The position numbers and the translations under genes are program-made. From positions 2,914,001-2,978,000 of the forward strand of contig NZ_CP084626.1 of NCBI RefSeq assembly GCF_022878925.1: a stretch of 64,000 nucleotides of DNA, read 5' to 3'. This document shows positions 24,793 to 33,682 of the stretch, piece after piece (position 1 is the first letter of the stretch; every line of letters begins with the position of its first letter). This DNA is from Caballeronia sp. TF1N1. Lineage in GTDB: Bacteria; Pseudomonadota; Gammaproteobacteria; Burkholderiales; Burkholderiaceae. Below the pieces are notes generated by a model. The model did not search any database. It had not been told where the DNA came from and was given only the letters and a program-made list of their open reading frames with translations.

Positions 24793-26406
24793 TCAGCGCG
24801 CGCCCGCCTTGTAGTCGCGATACGCGGTGACGAATTCGTCGAACGTTTCGGTTTGATTGCGTTCGATCTCGGCTTGCTCTTCCAGCGACTTCGCGGCAAG
24901 CGCGGCCATCTCGCCTGCTTCTTCGGGCGAAAGCGGACGCTCGCGGAAGAACTCCGCATGCTGGCGGCTCAAGTCGAGCGCGAAGGCATCGAACGATTGC
25001 TGCTTGTCGCGCATCGTCTGAAGCACGCGTGCCGAAGGCGTCAGCGATGCATCGCGAATGCGCGGCCGCAGTGCTTCGAGCACGCGCGTGGTGTCGTTCG
25101 TGCCGTCGAGTTGATCGAGGATCTTCGCAACCGGCGCAATGGCGTCGAATAATTCCTCGGCCCATTGCTGCATCGACACGGACGCGCCGTCGCGCGTGAG
25201 CGTCAGTCCTGGCTTGCGCCCTTCCTTCGATACCTTGGTGAAGTTGCCGTTCGCTTCGAGATTCGCTTCGCGCGAGAGCAACGGGCTGTCTTCGAGCGCG
25301 CAGTAAAGCAGATAGGCGTCGAGAAAGCGCGAAGTGGCGAGGGAAATGCCGGTCGGCTCGAACGGATCGATATCCAGACAACGCACTTCGATGTACTGCA
25401 CGCCGCGATCGGCCAGCGCATGCAGCGGACGCTCGCCCGAACGCGTGACGCGCTTAGGCCGAATGGTCGAGTAGAACTCGTTTTCGATCTGCAATACGTT
25501 GGTGTTGATCTGCACCCACTCGCCGTTACGCTGCGTGCCGATGGCCTGATAAAGCGCATACGGCTGGCTCACGGCGTTCGCGAGCACGTCGACATACGCG
25601 GCGAGATTGTCGTAACTCGGCAGCAAATCCGCCTGCGCGGGGTTGTTCGTGTAGCCGAGATCGCTCATGCGCAGACTGGTGGCGTGCGGCAGATAGAACG
25701 TGTCCGCGTCGAGCGCTTCCAGGCTATGCGCCTTGCCTTCGATAAAGCGCCGGTTCAGCACGGGCGATGCGCCGAACAAATACATCAGCAGCCAGTTCGT
25801 GCGCCTGAAATTGCGGATGAGCGCGAAATAACGCTCCGACTGGAAGTCTTTCGCCGAGAGCGTGCTCGACGGATCGAGCGCTTGCCACGCGCGCCAGACG
25901 TTTTCGTCGAGCGAATAGTTGTAGTGGATGCCCGCGATACATTGCATCGTGCGGCCGTAGCGCAGCGCCAGCCCGCGCCGGTACACGTGCTTGAGCGTAC
26001 CGATGTTCGACGTGCCGTAAAACCCGAGCGGAATGTCGTCTTCCGGCGGCAGCGAACAGGGCATCGAATCGTTCCACAGCAACTCGTCGCCGAGATGCGC
26101 GTAGGCGAAACGATGCAGCAGATCGAGACGATCGAGCGTCAGCGTGATATCCGTTTCCGCCGGCGTGATGAGTTCGACGAGCGCTTCCGAATAGTCGGTC
26201 GTGATGAGCGGATGCGTCAGCGCCGAGCCGAACGAACGCGGATGCGGCGTCGTCGCGAGCTTGCCTTCGGGCGTTACGCGCAGGCTTTCTTTCTCGATGC
26301 CGCGCAAGCCTTGACGCAACGCGTTGGCGTGCGGTCCGGACGCGAGCGCGGCGAGCCGGCGCTGATAGGCGCCGGCCTTGGGGTGAGCGGATTGCTGGTT
26401 TGCCAT
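24793..26406 (-). CDS. gshA: glutamate-cysteine ligase
   Basis: 537 residues, close to the roughly 520-540 of the proteobacterial type 1 enzyme. Signature segments include LRGIEKESLRV near residue 33, ITTDYSEALVELITP, LGFYGTSNIG, CIAGIHYNYSL and YIEVRCLDIDPFEP. It joins L-glutamate and L-cysteine with ATP, the first and rate-limiting step of glutathione synthesis, in the cytosol. gshB is not in the window. It is on its own strand run with ada 145 bp upstream. No clear Shine-Dalgarno is seen before the ATG. Confidence 0.97.
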   Translation of the reverse strand: MANQQSAHPKAGAYQRRLAALASGPHANALRQGLRGIEKESLRVTPEGKLATTPHPRSFGSALTHPLITTDYSEALVELITPAETDITLTLDRLDLLHRFAYAHLGDELLWNDSMPCSLPPEDDIPLGFYGTSNIGTLKHVYRRGLALRYGRTMQCIAGIHYNYSLDENVWRAWQALDPSSTLSAKDFQSERYFALIRNFRRTNWLLMYLFGASPVLNRRFIEGKAHSLEALDADTFYLPHATSLRMSDLGYTNNPAQADLLPSYDNLAAYVDVLANAVSQPYALYQAIGTQRNGEWVQINTNVLQIENEFYSTIRPKRVTRSGERPLHALADRGVQYIEVRCLDIDPFEPTGISLATSRFLDAYLLYCALEDSPLLSREANLEANGNFTKVSKEGRKPGLTLTRDGASVSMQQWAEELFDAIAPVAKILDQLDGTNDTTRVLEALRPRIRDASLTPSARVLQTMRDKQQSFDAFALDLSRQHAEFFRERPLSPEEAGEMAALAAKSLEEQAEIERNQTETFDEFVTAYRDYKAGAR

Positions 26407-26551
26407 TGAAGCCGTTGAGCGAGGAGCGCAGGTGTTTCGCGCCCGGTCTTATTTTCGGGTAGCGGGCACTTTAACATCTCGGTGTTCGACGTGCTTGGGC
26501 CCAATGGCGGCGGGCGTTTGCGGGGATTTCCGGGGTTTGCGAGGGCCGCGC

Positions 26552-27640
26552 TCAGGACTTCGCGTCCCTTTGCGCGCGTTCGGTATCGAGAAAGGCCTCC
26601 TTGCGCGTCACGCCCCAGCGATACCCCGTGATCGCGCCGTCCTTGCCAATCACGCGATGGCAGGGAATCGCGAGCGCCACCGGATTCGACGCGCACGCGT
26701 TCGCCACCGCCCGCACCGCGCGCGGCGCGCCGAGCGCTTCGGCGATCTCGGAATAGGTGCGCGTCTGCCCGTAGGGAATGTTGCGCAACGCTTCCCAGAC
26801 GCGCCCTTGAAACGCCGTGGCGCCGATGTCGAGCGGCAAATCGAAACGTTCGCGCGTGCCCTGCACGTAGGCCAGAACTTGCGCGACGAACGGCTCCAGT
26901 CGCGTGGCATCCTCGATTCGCTCGGCCATGGCGAATTCCACCGCCAATTGATCGATGAGTGCGCGGCCATCGTCGCCGAAAGCGATCTTGCAGATGCCCT
27001 TGTCGGTTGCCGCGACCAACACGACGCCGAGCGGCGTGTCGGCCGTCGTATAGCGCACGGTCGAGCCCGCGCCACGGCGCTTGTAGGCCGATGGCGTCAT
27101 GCCGAGTTCGGCGGGAACGGCGTCGTACAGACGCGAAGGCGAGCCGAAACCGGCGTCGTTGGTCGCGCGGGTGACGTCCCGGCCGTGCTGCAAGGCTTCA
27201 CGCAGCACGCCTGCGCGCCTCGCCGCCTGATACTGCCGCGGCGATACGCCGACGATGCGCGAAAACAAGCGCTGCAAATGAAACGGGCTGACGTGCACGG
27301 CGTCGCTCAGTTGCGCGAGCGTCAGGCGCCGCTGTGGATCGGCGTCGAGTACCTTGCACGCGCGCTCGACAATCGCGAGTTCGCGCGGCAGGCCGGTCGG
27401 CTGGCAACGCTTGCATGGCCGATAACCCGCTTCGGCGGCGGCATCCGTCGTCTGGAAGAATTCGACGTTCTCGCGTCGCGGCGCCCGCGACGCGCACGAC
27501 GGACGGCAGAATACGCCCGTGGTGCGCACCGCGAAGAAAAAAGCGCCGTCGGCGCGCGCGTCGCGATCGACCACGGCTTGCCAGCGGCCGGCGTCGGTAT
27601 CGAAATCAGGGACGATCTGAAAGGTTTCCGCGATGTTCAT
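26552..27640 (-). CDS. ada: Ada bifunctional DNA repair methyltransferase and activator
   Basis: 362 residues from ATG 27640 (TGGAG site upstream; a GTG at 27670 extends the frame). The N-terminal domain has the four zinc cysteines C45, C49, C76 and C79 in FCRPSCASR and RPCKRC; the first accepts methyl groups from phosphotriesters. An AraC-type helix-turn-helix follows (VSPFHLQRLFSRIVGVSPRQ), then the O6-methylguanine transferase domain with PCHRVIG (C327). Methylated Ada activates its own gene and the alkylation response. All key residues are present. No alkA or alkB gene is adjacent. Confidence 0.97.
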   Translation of the reverse strand: MNIAETFQIVPDFDTDAGRWQAVVDRDARADGAFFFAVRTTGVFCRPSCASRAPRRENVEFFQTTDAAAEAGYRPCKRCQPTGLPRELAIVERACKVLDADPQRRLTLAQLSDAVHVSPFHLQRLFSRIVGVSPRQYQAARRAGVLREALQHGRDVTRATNDAGFGSPSRLYDAVPAELGMTPSAYKRRGAGSTVRYTTADTPLGVVLVAATDKGICKIAFGDDGRALIDQLAVEFAMAERIEDATRLEPFVAQVLAYVQGTRERFDLPLDIGATAFQGRVWEALRNIPYGQTRTYSEIAEALGAPRAVRAVANACASNPVALAIPCHRVIGKDGAITGYRWGVTRKEAFLDTERAQRDAKS

Positions 27641-27800
27641 GGCTGCTCCAGTGGAAGGGCGTGAATCCACTGTAAGGCCCTGTGAGAAAGGTTACGCGCC
27701 GTTTCTTGCGCTGTCATCGCGCGCCGCGTCCAGCAATTTCAGAATTGTGACGCACAGATGCCACACTTCGGCGCCATAGGGGTTTTTACTAAAAAAACTA
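27641..27800. other. upstream region of ada
   Basis: No gene. This AT-richer stretch should carry the ada promoter on the minus strand; no Ada box was recognised with confidence. The small RNA promoter begins at its right end. Confidence 0.3.
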
Positions 27801-27829
27801 TTGCGTCGCATCAAGTGGCTGTGTAGTAT
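27801..27829 (+). promoter_or_regulatory. promoter of the small RNA
   Basis: TTGCGT (27801-27806) and TAGTAT (27824-27829) are exactly 17 bp apart, three and four matches to the sigma-70 boxes. It is the only good promoter leading into the terminator at 27869-27895. Confidence 0.6.
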
Positions 27830-27835
27830 TGGAAC

Positions 27836-27895
27836 TGTCTCCTCCATGTCTCCTCCTGATATGGATTCAGCCCGCCAACTAGGCGGGCTTTTTTT
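27836..27895 (+). ncRNA. predicted 60-nt small RNA with duplicated anti-Shine-Dalgarno element
   Basis: A promoter (27801-27829) and a strong terminator bracket about 60 nt that code for nothing. The terminator is the perfect 8-bp stem AGCCCGCC/GGCGGGCT (27869-27876 and 27882-27889) with a 5-nt loop and seven T. The 5' part holds the 10-mer TGTCTCCTCC twice (27836-27845 and 27847-27856), separated by one A. Each copy contains CTCCTCC, complementary to strong ribosome binding sites and like the 3' end of 16S rRNA. It could block translation of mRNAs or act as a sponge. I recall an Rfam family called Betaproteobacteria toxic small RNA that may be related, but I could not compare. Confidence 0.68.
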
Positions 27896-27942
27896 CGTCT
27901 GTCGTTTTTGGCGATGCCGCGCGCCGCGTGGCTTTCGGGCGT

Positions 27943-27974
27943 AAAAAAACCGGGCGTCTGAAGCTCGCCCGGTT
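27943..27974 (-). terminator. rho-independent terminator of hslVU
   Basis: On the minus strand the 9-bp stem AACCGGGCG/CGCCCGGTT is followed by a run of T residues, 18 bp past the hslU stop codon. Confidence 0.88.
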
Positions 27975-27992
27975 CGTTTTCACCGAGCTACA

Positions 27993-29339
27993 TCACAGCA
28001 CGTAGCGAGAAAGATCCTCATCCTGCGCCACGTCGTTCAGTGCGCGATCCACATACGCCGCGTCGATTCGCACCGGCGTGCCCGCGTGGTTCCCCGCCGC
28101 GAACGACACTTCCTCCAGCAACTTTTCGATCACCGTGTAAAGCCGCCGCGCGCCGATGTTCTCCGTCTTCTCGTTCACCGAGAACGCGACTTCGGCGAGA
28201 CGCCGGATGCCGTCATCGGCGAAATCGAGTTCCACGCCTTCGGTCGCGAGCAGCGCCTTGTATTGCTTGACGAGACTTGCATCGGTGGAATTCAGGATCG
28301 ACTCGAAGTCCTGCACGGACAACGAATCCAGCTCGACGCGAATGGGAAAACGCCCTTGCAGTTCGGGAATCAGATCGCTCGGCTTGGCCAGATGGAACGC
28401 GCCACTCGCGATAAACAGAATGTGATCTGTCTTGATCATCCCGTATTTCGTGTTGATGGTCGTGCCTTCGACGAGCGGCAGCAGATCGCGCTGCACGCCT
28501 GCGCGCGACACTTCCGCGCCGCCGGTTTCGCTGCGCGACGCGATCTTGTCGATCTCGTCCAGAAACACGATGCCGTTTTGCTCGACGTTCTGCACCGCGC
28601 GGCTCTTGACCTCTTCGTCGTTGAGCATCTTCCCGGCTTCCTCGTCGGTGAGCAGCTTGAGCGCTTCCTTCACCTTCACCTTGCGGCGCGTCTTCTTGCC
28701 GCCGCCGATGTTCGCGAACATCGAACGAATCTGCTCGGTCATGTCTTCCATGCCCGGCGGACCCATGATGTCCATGCCGACTTGCGGCTGTTCGACATCG
28801 AGTTCGATTTCCTTGTCGTCGAGCGCGCCTTCACGCAGCCGTTTGCGGAAGGTCTGACGCGTGACGTTGTTGCTGTCCTCGGCCGATTCCGCCGCGCTCG
28901 ACGCGCCGAAGCCAACCGGCCGCGCGCTCGGCAGCAGAATATCGAGAATGCGGTCTTCGGCGCGATCCTCGGCTTTCGTGCGGACTTTCTTCATCTCGGA
29001 TTCGCGCGTCTGCTTCACCGAAATCTCGATCAGATCGCGCACGATGCTGTCCACGTCGCGGCCGACGTAGCCCACTTCGGTGAACTTGGTCGCTTCGATC
29101 TTGATGAACGGCGCGTCCGCGAGCTTCGCGAGACGTCGCGCGATCTCGGTCTTGCCGACGCCCGTCGGCCCGATCATCAAAATGTTCTTCGGCGTGATTT
29201 CCTGACGCAGCGGCTCGGCGACTTGCTGACGGCGCCAGCGATTGCGCAGCGCGACCGCGACCGCTTTCTTCGCGCGGCCCTGGCCGATAATGTGTTTGTC
29301 GAGTTCCGAGACGATTTCGGCGGGAGTCATGGTGGTCAT
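27993..29339 (-). CDS. hslU: HslU, ATPase subunit of the HslUV protease
   Basis: 448 residues. N-terminal [16 protein letters not shown], Walker A GPTGVGKT at 57-64, the pore loop [10 protein letters not shown] and Walker B FLDEID identify HslU (ClpY). It unfolds substrates and feeds them into HslV in the cytosol during heat and general protein quality control. AAAGGA sits 7 nt before the ATG. It follows hslV by 24 bp and a terminator lies just after, so the two form one transcript. Confidence 0.99.
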   Translation of the reverse strand: MTTMTPAEIVSELDKHIIGQGRAKKAVAVALRNRWRRQQVAEPLRQEITPKNILMIGPTGVGKTEIARRLAKLADAPFIKIEATKFTEVGYVGRDVDSIVRDLIEISVKQTRESEMKKVRTKAEDRAEDRILDILLPSARPVGFGASSAAESAEDSNNVTRQTFRKRLREGALDDKEIELDVEQPQVGMDIMGPPGMEDMTEQIRSMFANIGGGKKTRRKVKVKEALKLLTDEEAGKMLNDEEVKSRAVQNVEQNGIVFLDEIDKIASRSETGGAEVSRAGVQRDLLPLVEGTTINTKYGMIKTDHILFIASGAFHLAKPSDLIPELQGRFPIRVELDSLSVQDFESILNSTDASLVKQYKALLATEGVELDFADDGIRRLAEVAFSVNEKTENIGARRLYTVIEKLLEEVSFAAGNHAGTPVRIDAAYVDRALNDVAQDEDLSRYVL

Positions 29340-29363
29340 CGTTGGTCCTTTGCGCGCGTGCGC

Positions 29364-29900
29364 TTACTCGATCGTCTCGATGACGCGATTGTGATTGGTG
29401 TAGATGCACATGTCGCCGGCGATGGTCAGCGCCTTCTCGACGATTTCGCGCGGAGAGAGTTCGGTGTTTTCGGCGAGTGCCTGTGCCGCGGCTTGCGCGT
29501 ACGCGCCGCCCGAGCCGATGGCGCAGATGCCGTTTTCGGGATCGAGCACGTCGCCGTTGCCGGTGATGACGAGCGTGGCTTGCGCGTCGGCGGCAATCAG
29601 CATGGCTTCGAGACGTCGCAGCATGCGGTCGGTGCGCCAGTCCTTGGCGAGTTCGACGGCTGCGCGCGTGAGATTGCCCTGATGCTTTTCCAGCTTCGCT
29701 TCGAAGCGGTCGAGCAGTGAGAACGCGTCGGCCGTGCCGCCGGCGAAGCCGACCAGCACCTTGCCGCCATAGATACGGCGCACTTTCTTCGCGCCGCCTT
29801 TCATGACGATATTGCCGAGCGTCACCTGACCATCGCCGCCCAACGCGACTTTGCCGCCGCTTCGCACGGAGACGATGGTCGTGCCGTGAAATTGTTCCAT
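29364..29900 (-). CDS. hslV: HslV, peptidase subunit of the HslUV protease
   Basis: 178 residues from ATG 29900 (AAGGAA upstream; the open frame continues to 30065 without support). The short propeptide MEQFHG precedes TTIVSVR, so the catalytic N-terminal threonine is residue 7 after processing, as in the family. [12 protein letters not shown] and the GSGGAYA loop are standard. It forms a double hexamer with proteasome-like activity, gated by HslU. Confidence 0.99.
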   Translation of the reverse strand: MEQFHGTTIVSVRSGGKVALGGDGQVTLGNIVMKGGAKKVRRIYGGKVLVGFAGGTADAFSLLDRFEAKLEKHQGNLTRAAVELAKDWRTDRMLRRLEAMLIAADAQATLVITGNGDVLDPENGICAIGSGGAYAQAAAQALAENTELSPREIVEKALTIAGDMCIYTNHNRVIETIE

Positions 29901-30121
29901 GTGCGTTCCTTGAGAAAACGAAGGACGCGGGCGGCTCGATCTAAAGAACCGCCACGCAGTCGAGAATTCGATGGAGTGCACGGCGCGGGGTTCCGCCCGA
30001 CTCGAAAAGACGAGCGTCCGGCGCCGCGCACGCGCCGTCGTCGTGAACGGGCGCGTCGGATTCATTTTAGGGCGATGGGGAATTTATCAAGACACGCGAT
30101 GCGCAGGACGCGCCGCGCAAA

Positions 30122-30150
30122 CAAAAAGGCACACGCGGATGCGTGTGCCT
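30122..30150 (-). terminator. rho-independent terminator of dksA
   Basis: The 10-bp stem AGGCACACGC/GCGTGTGCCT with a 4-nt loop is followed on the minus strand by TTTTG. It lies about 93 bp after the dksA stop. Confidence 0.85.
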
Positions 30151-30242
30151 TGCGTGTACCGGAGCGTTCGAACACGCGAATTTCGCGGCGGCGTCTTCCC
30201 CGTGGCGGGCGGCCCCGCGACGTTCGCCGAGAGAGACGCGCT

Positions 30243-30659
30243 TCAGTCGCCGAACAGCTTCTGACGCAGTTCGCGGCGTTCCTGTGCCTCGAGCGAGAGC
30301 GTGGCGGTCGGGCGCGCGATGAGACGCGGAATGCCGATCGGCTCGCCGGTTTCCTCGCACCAGCCGTAATCGCCGGACTCGATGCGCGCGAGCGACTGCT
30401 GCACTTTCTTCAGGAGCTTGCGTTCGCGGTCACGCGTGCGCAGTTCCAGTGCATGCTCTTCCTCGATGGTCGCGCGATCCGCCGGGTCCGGCACGATCAC
30501 CGTTTCCCGCAGGTTCTCGGTCGTCTGTCCGGCATTCTTGAGAATGTCGGCTTGCAACTGTTCGAGCCGGTTCTTGAAGAAGGCGAGCTGTTCCTCGTTC
30601 ATGTAGTCCTTCTCGCTCATCTTCAGGATTTCGGCTTCGGTCAAGAGTTTCGTTGTCAT
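30243..30659 (-). CDS. dksA: RNA polymerase-binding factor DksA, zinc-free variant
   Basis: 138 residues. The coiled-coil tip DPADRA (D58, D61) that reaches the polymerase active site is intact. The usual four-cysteine zinc finger is replaced by C101-x2-T104-x17-S122-x2-A125, so zinc cannot be bound in the normal way. The same C/T/S/A pattern is what I recall for Pseudomonas aeruginosa DksA2, which works without zinc and resists oxidation. DksA with ppGpp shifts transcription from ribosomal to amino acid genes under starvation. Placement after hslVU is usual in Burkholderia. Confidence 0.95.
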   Translation of the reverse strand: MTTKLLTEAEILKMSEKDYMNEEQLAFFKNRLEQLQADILKNAGQTTENLRETVIVPDPADRATIEEEHALELRTRDRERKLLKKVQQSLARIESGDYGWCEETGEPIGIPRLIARPTATLSLEAQERRELRQKLFGD

Positions 30660-31124
30660 CTGCTTGCTTCTTCAATGTAAGGCGAAGTCTTCCGCAACGC
30701 CCCGACTACATTACCCGCATGCAGCGTCATGGCATCACGCGACACGTCGATGCGGGGCCGAACTCCTCTGGAAACCGATTACGGATGTGTCCGGTACGCG
30801 GGGCATTTTTTCGCATGTCCGCGTTCCGGGCCTTCCTGCGTTGTTTCGATTCGCCTTCCCCCGCTAAATCGAGATAACGCAAAACAGGCCATCCCTTCTC
30901 CTGACATCCGACAGCGTAAGGCTCAGATGTGACTTCAAGCCATGCGCCAAACGGATTTGCCCTTCTCCAGTGGGGCTGTATTGTAACTGAACCGCAATTT
31001 CCGACGACAACGAGAAAACCCTGTCAATTTATGTCGGAATTTCAAAAATATAACGCGTGGACGTACAAAAAGCGATGCTGCTTCGTGGTCGCGACTACAC
31101 ACGCCGCACGAAAGTCACGCTACG
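30660..31124. other. intergenic region upstream of dksA
   Basis: No supported gene. It holds the dksA promoter region (minus strand) and an AT-rich tract around 31020-31055 with a TATAAC (31049-31054). That could be a -10, but no -35 fits. Short open frames here lack ribosome sites and family features. Confidence 0.35.
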
Positions 31125-31159
31125 AAAAACGCCGCGCGCGATAGGCCGCGGCGGCGTTT
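31125..31159 (-). terminator. rho-independent terminator of the CobW gene
   Basis: The 9-bp stem AAACGCCGC/GCGGCGTTT (31127-31135 and 31151-31159) with further GC pairing in the loop is followed on the minus strand by a TTTTT run. Confidence 0.8.
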
Positions 31160-31223
31160 CCAGCTTTTCGCGCACGCTTCCTGAAGACGGGAACCGCGGC
31201 TATCAAGCGATATGCATGCCAAT

Positions 31224-32309
31224 CTATTTGACGAGGCAGGCGTCGAGGCCGTCGAAAATCAGATCCTTCGGCAACTCGATACCGATGAACACCATCTTGC
31301 TGTTCTTCTTCTCGATCGGCATCCACTTGCTGGCGAGGTCGCTGCCCATCATCTGATGCACGCCCTGGAACACGACCTTGCGATCCACGCCCTTCATATA
31401 GAGCACGCCCTTGTAGCGCAACAGACGCTCGCCGTAGATCTGCAGGATGCCGCCCAGGAAGTCTTCGAGGCGGTTCGGATCGAACGGCTTGTCGCTGCGA
31501 TAAACGAACGACTTGATCTTGTCGTCGTGATGCGCGTGATGGTGATGATGATGCTCATGGTCGTGGCTATGATCGTGACCGCAAGTGGCGTGATCGTGGT
31601 CGTCGCCGTGATCGTGCGCGTGGTCATGGCCGTGATCGTGGTCGTGGTCGTGGTCGTCTTCCGCGAGGAAATCCGGGTCGATCTCGAGCTTCGAATTCAG
31701 ATTGAAGCCGCGCAGGTCGAAGATTTCCTTGATGTCCGCATCGCCGAAATTGACGACGCGAATGGCCGCGCGCGGGTTCATGTGCAGCAGGCGATGCTTG
31801 AGCGCTTCGAGCGCGGCGGCATCGACGAGATCGGACTTGGTGATGAACAGGCGGTCCGCGAAACCGACCTGCCGCTGCACCACTTCGTGCTGGTCGAGCT
31901 GCGCGTTCGCGTGTTTTGCATCGACGAGGGTGATGATCGCGTCGAGCAGGAATTCGTCGGCGACCGTGTTGTCCATGAAAAACGTCTGCGCCACGGGGCC
32001 CGGATTCGCGAGACCCGTCGTTTCGATCACCACGCGGTCGAAATCGAGCGTCCCCGCCTTCTTGCGGTTAGCGAGGTCTTCCAGCGCGCGCGCCAGATCG
32101 CCGCGAATCGTGCAGCAGATGCAGCCGTTGCTCATCTGGATGATCTGCTCGTTCGTTTCCTGCACGAGGATTTCGTTGTCGATGTTCTCTTCGCCGAACT
32201 CGTTCTCGATCACGGCGATCTTCATGCCGTGCTGCTCGTTCAAAATGCGCTTGAGCAGCGTGGTTTTGCCGCTACCCAGAAAGCCGGTCAGGATGGTTAC
32301 GGGAATCAT
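31224..32309 (-). CDS. CobW/COG0523 GTPase with His-rich metal-binding insert
   Basis: 361 residues from ATG 32309. Walker A GFLGSGKTT is at 9-17, the GCICC metal motif at 62-66, IETTGLANPGP and TKSDL follow. Between the GTPase domain and the CobW C-terminal domain lies a stretch of about 55 residues (roughly 218-272) that is almost only His and Asp (such as HDHDHGHDHAHDHGDDHDH). Such proteins are GTP-driven zinc or other metal chaperones, and the insert probably stores or sorts metal ions. It is next to dksA, and the COG0523-dksA pairing is known in zinc-stress contexts. That is notable since this DksA needs no zinc. A terminator follows. Confidence 0.93.
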   Translation of the reverse strand: MIPVTILTGFLGSGKTTLLKRILNEQHGMKIAVIENEFGEENIDNEILVQETNEQIIQMSNGCICCTIRGDLARALEDLANRKKAGTLDFDRVVIETTGLANPGPVAQTFFMDNTVADEFLLDAIITLVDAKHANAQLDQHEVVQRQVGFADRLFITKSDLVDAAALEALKHRLLHMNPRAAIRVVNFGDADIKEIFDLRGFNLNSKLEIDPDFLAEDDHDHDHDHGHDHAHDHGDDHDHATCGHDHSHDHEHHHHHHAHHDDKIKSFVYRSDKPFDPNRLEDFLGGILQIYGERLLRYKGVLYMKGVDRKVVFQGVHQMMGSDLASKWMPIEKKNSKMVFIGIELPKDLIFDGLDACLVK

Positions 32310-32442
32310 GGTGTCGCCTGTGTCCTTGTCTGTGTTCGGGGATTGCGCGGGCCGCGGCAGGCGCAATGAGTCGAATATTGAAACATATTTGCCGAACCGG
32401 TGCTCCGTGCGACCCGGTTACGTGGCCGCTAGATAAGGGCGC

Positions 32443-33642
32443 TCACGCAATTTGCAACAGCAGCCCTTTCAGGTATTCGCCTTCGGGAAAAGCCGTCAGC
32501 AAAGGGTGATCGACGCCCGCGCCGAGCCGCTTGAGGATGCGCGCATCGACACGCGCGTCCGACGCCGCGCCCGCGACGATCTTCTGGAAGAGGTCCGAAT
32601 CGATCGCGCCGGAACACGAATACGTGAAGAGCAGCCCGCCCGGACGCAGCAGCTTGAAACCGCTGAGGTTGATGTCCTTGTAAGCGCGCGCGGCGCGCTC
32701 GACGCTTTCCTTCGACGGCGCGAACTTCGGCGGATCGAGCACGATCAGGTCGAAGCGCCGGCCGTCGTCGTAAAGACGGCGCAAGGTCTTGAACGCGTCG
32801 GCGTCGAGCCATTCGGCGCGTTCGGCGTCGAAGCCGTTTGCCGTGACGTTGGCGCGCGCCAGGGCGAGCGCGTCGCCGGACGAATCGACGGACACCACGC
32901 GCGTGGCGCCGCCCTTGAGCGCCGCGAGCGAAAAGCCGCCCGTGTAGCAAAAGCAGTTGAGCACTTCGCGGCCTTCCGCGTTTTGTTGAACCAGCACGCG
33001 GTTGTCGCGCTGATCGACATAGAAGCCTGTCTTGTGGCCGTGCATGACATCGACGTGATAGCGCACGCCGCATTCGTTCGTGATGAGCGTCTCGGGCGGC
33101 GCGTCGCCGGCGAGCACGCCGGTGGTTTGCTCGAGCCCTTCCTTCTGGCGAATCGACACATCCGAGCGTTCGTAGACGTTCGGACAGCCGGTGGCGTCGA
33201 TGAGCGCCTGCACGATCGCCTCTTTCCAAGCTTCGACGCCCGTCGCCATGAACTGGCAAACGAGTTGCGCGCGCGCGCCTTCGTCGGCGACGTAGTAATC
33301 GACGATCAAGCCGGGCAAGCCGTCCGCTTCACCGAAAATGAGACGCGTGGCGCCGGTATCGCGCACCATCGTCTGCCGATGCGCGACCGCGCGCTGCACG
33401 CGACGCTTGAAGAACGCGTGATCGACAGGTTCGGCTTCGTCGAAAGACCAGACGCGCGCGCGAATCTGCGAATGCGGGCTATACGACGCGCGCGCCAGAA
33501 AGCGGCCGTCGGCCGCGCGCACGGCGACGGTCGCGCCAGGCGCGGGATTGCCGTCGATCCGCGCGATGGCGTTGGCGTAAATCCACGGATGGCGGCGAAC
33601 GAGCGACCTGTCCTTCGCCAGTTTGAGCGTGATGGTATGCAT
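32443..33642 (-). CDS. rlmI: RlmI-type 23S rRNA cytosine-C5 methyltransferase
   Basis: 399 residues, like Escherichia coli RlmI (396). An N-terminal PUA domain (1-75, RRHPWIYANAI) is followed by an EEHEE region and a Rossmann methyltransferase domain with NCFCYTGGFSLAA (SAM loop), VVSVDSS and the catalytic block LDPPKFA. The family methylates C1962 of 23S rRNA using SAM. It is the last gene of the lpxL-dapF-DUF484-xerC run, 40 bp after xerC. The equivalence to RlmI rests on domain order and length. Confidence 0.9.
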   Translation of the reverse strand: MHTITLKLAKDRSLVRRHPWIYANAIARIDGNPAPGATVAVRAADGRFLARASYSPHSQIRARVWSFDEAEPVDHAFFKRRVQRAVAHRQTMVRDTGATRLIFGEADGLPGLIVDYYVADEGARAQLVCQFMATGVEAWKEAIVQALIDATGCPNVYERSDVSIRQKEGLEQTTGVLAGDAPPETLITNECGVRYHVDVMHGHKTGFYVDQRDNRVLVQQNAEGREVLNCFCYTGGFSLAALKGGATRVVSVDSSGDALALARANVTANGFDAERAEWLDADAFKTLRRLYDDGRRFDLIVLDPPKFAPSKESVERAARAYKDINLSGFKLLRPGGLLFTYSCSGAIDSDLFQKIVAGAASDARVDARILKRLGAGVDHPLLTAFPEGEYLKGLLLQIA

Positions 33643-33682
33643 GAGAATGTCAGGCGCGGGCGCTCATGCAAGCGCCCGCAGG

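Noticed and set aside
31540..31670. Repetitive GTGATCGTG-like DNA that looks like a tandem repeat array
   Set aside because: It is explained by His and Asp codons of the metal-binding insert in the CobW protein; unit lengths are irregular.
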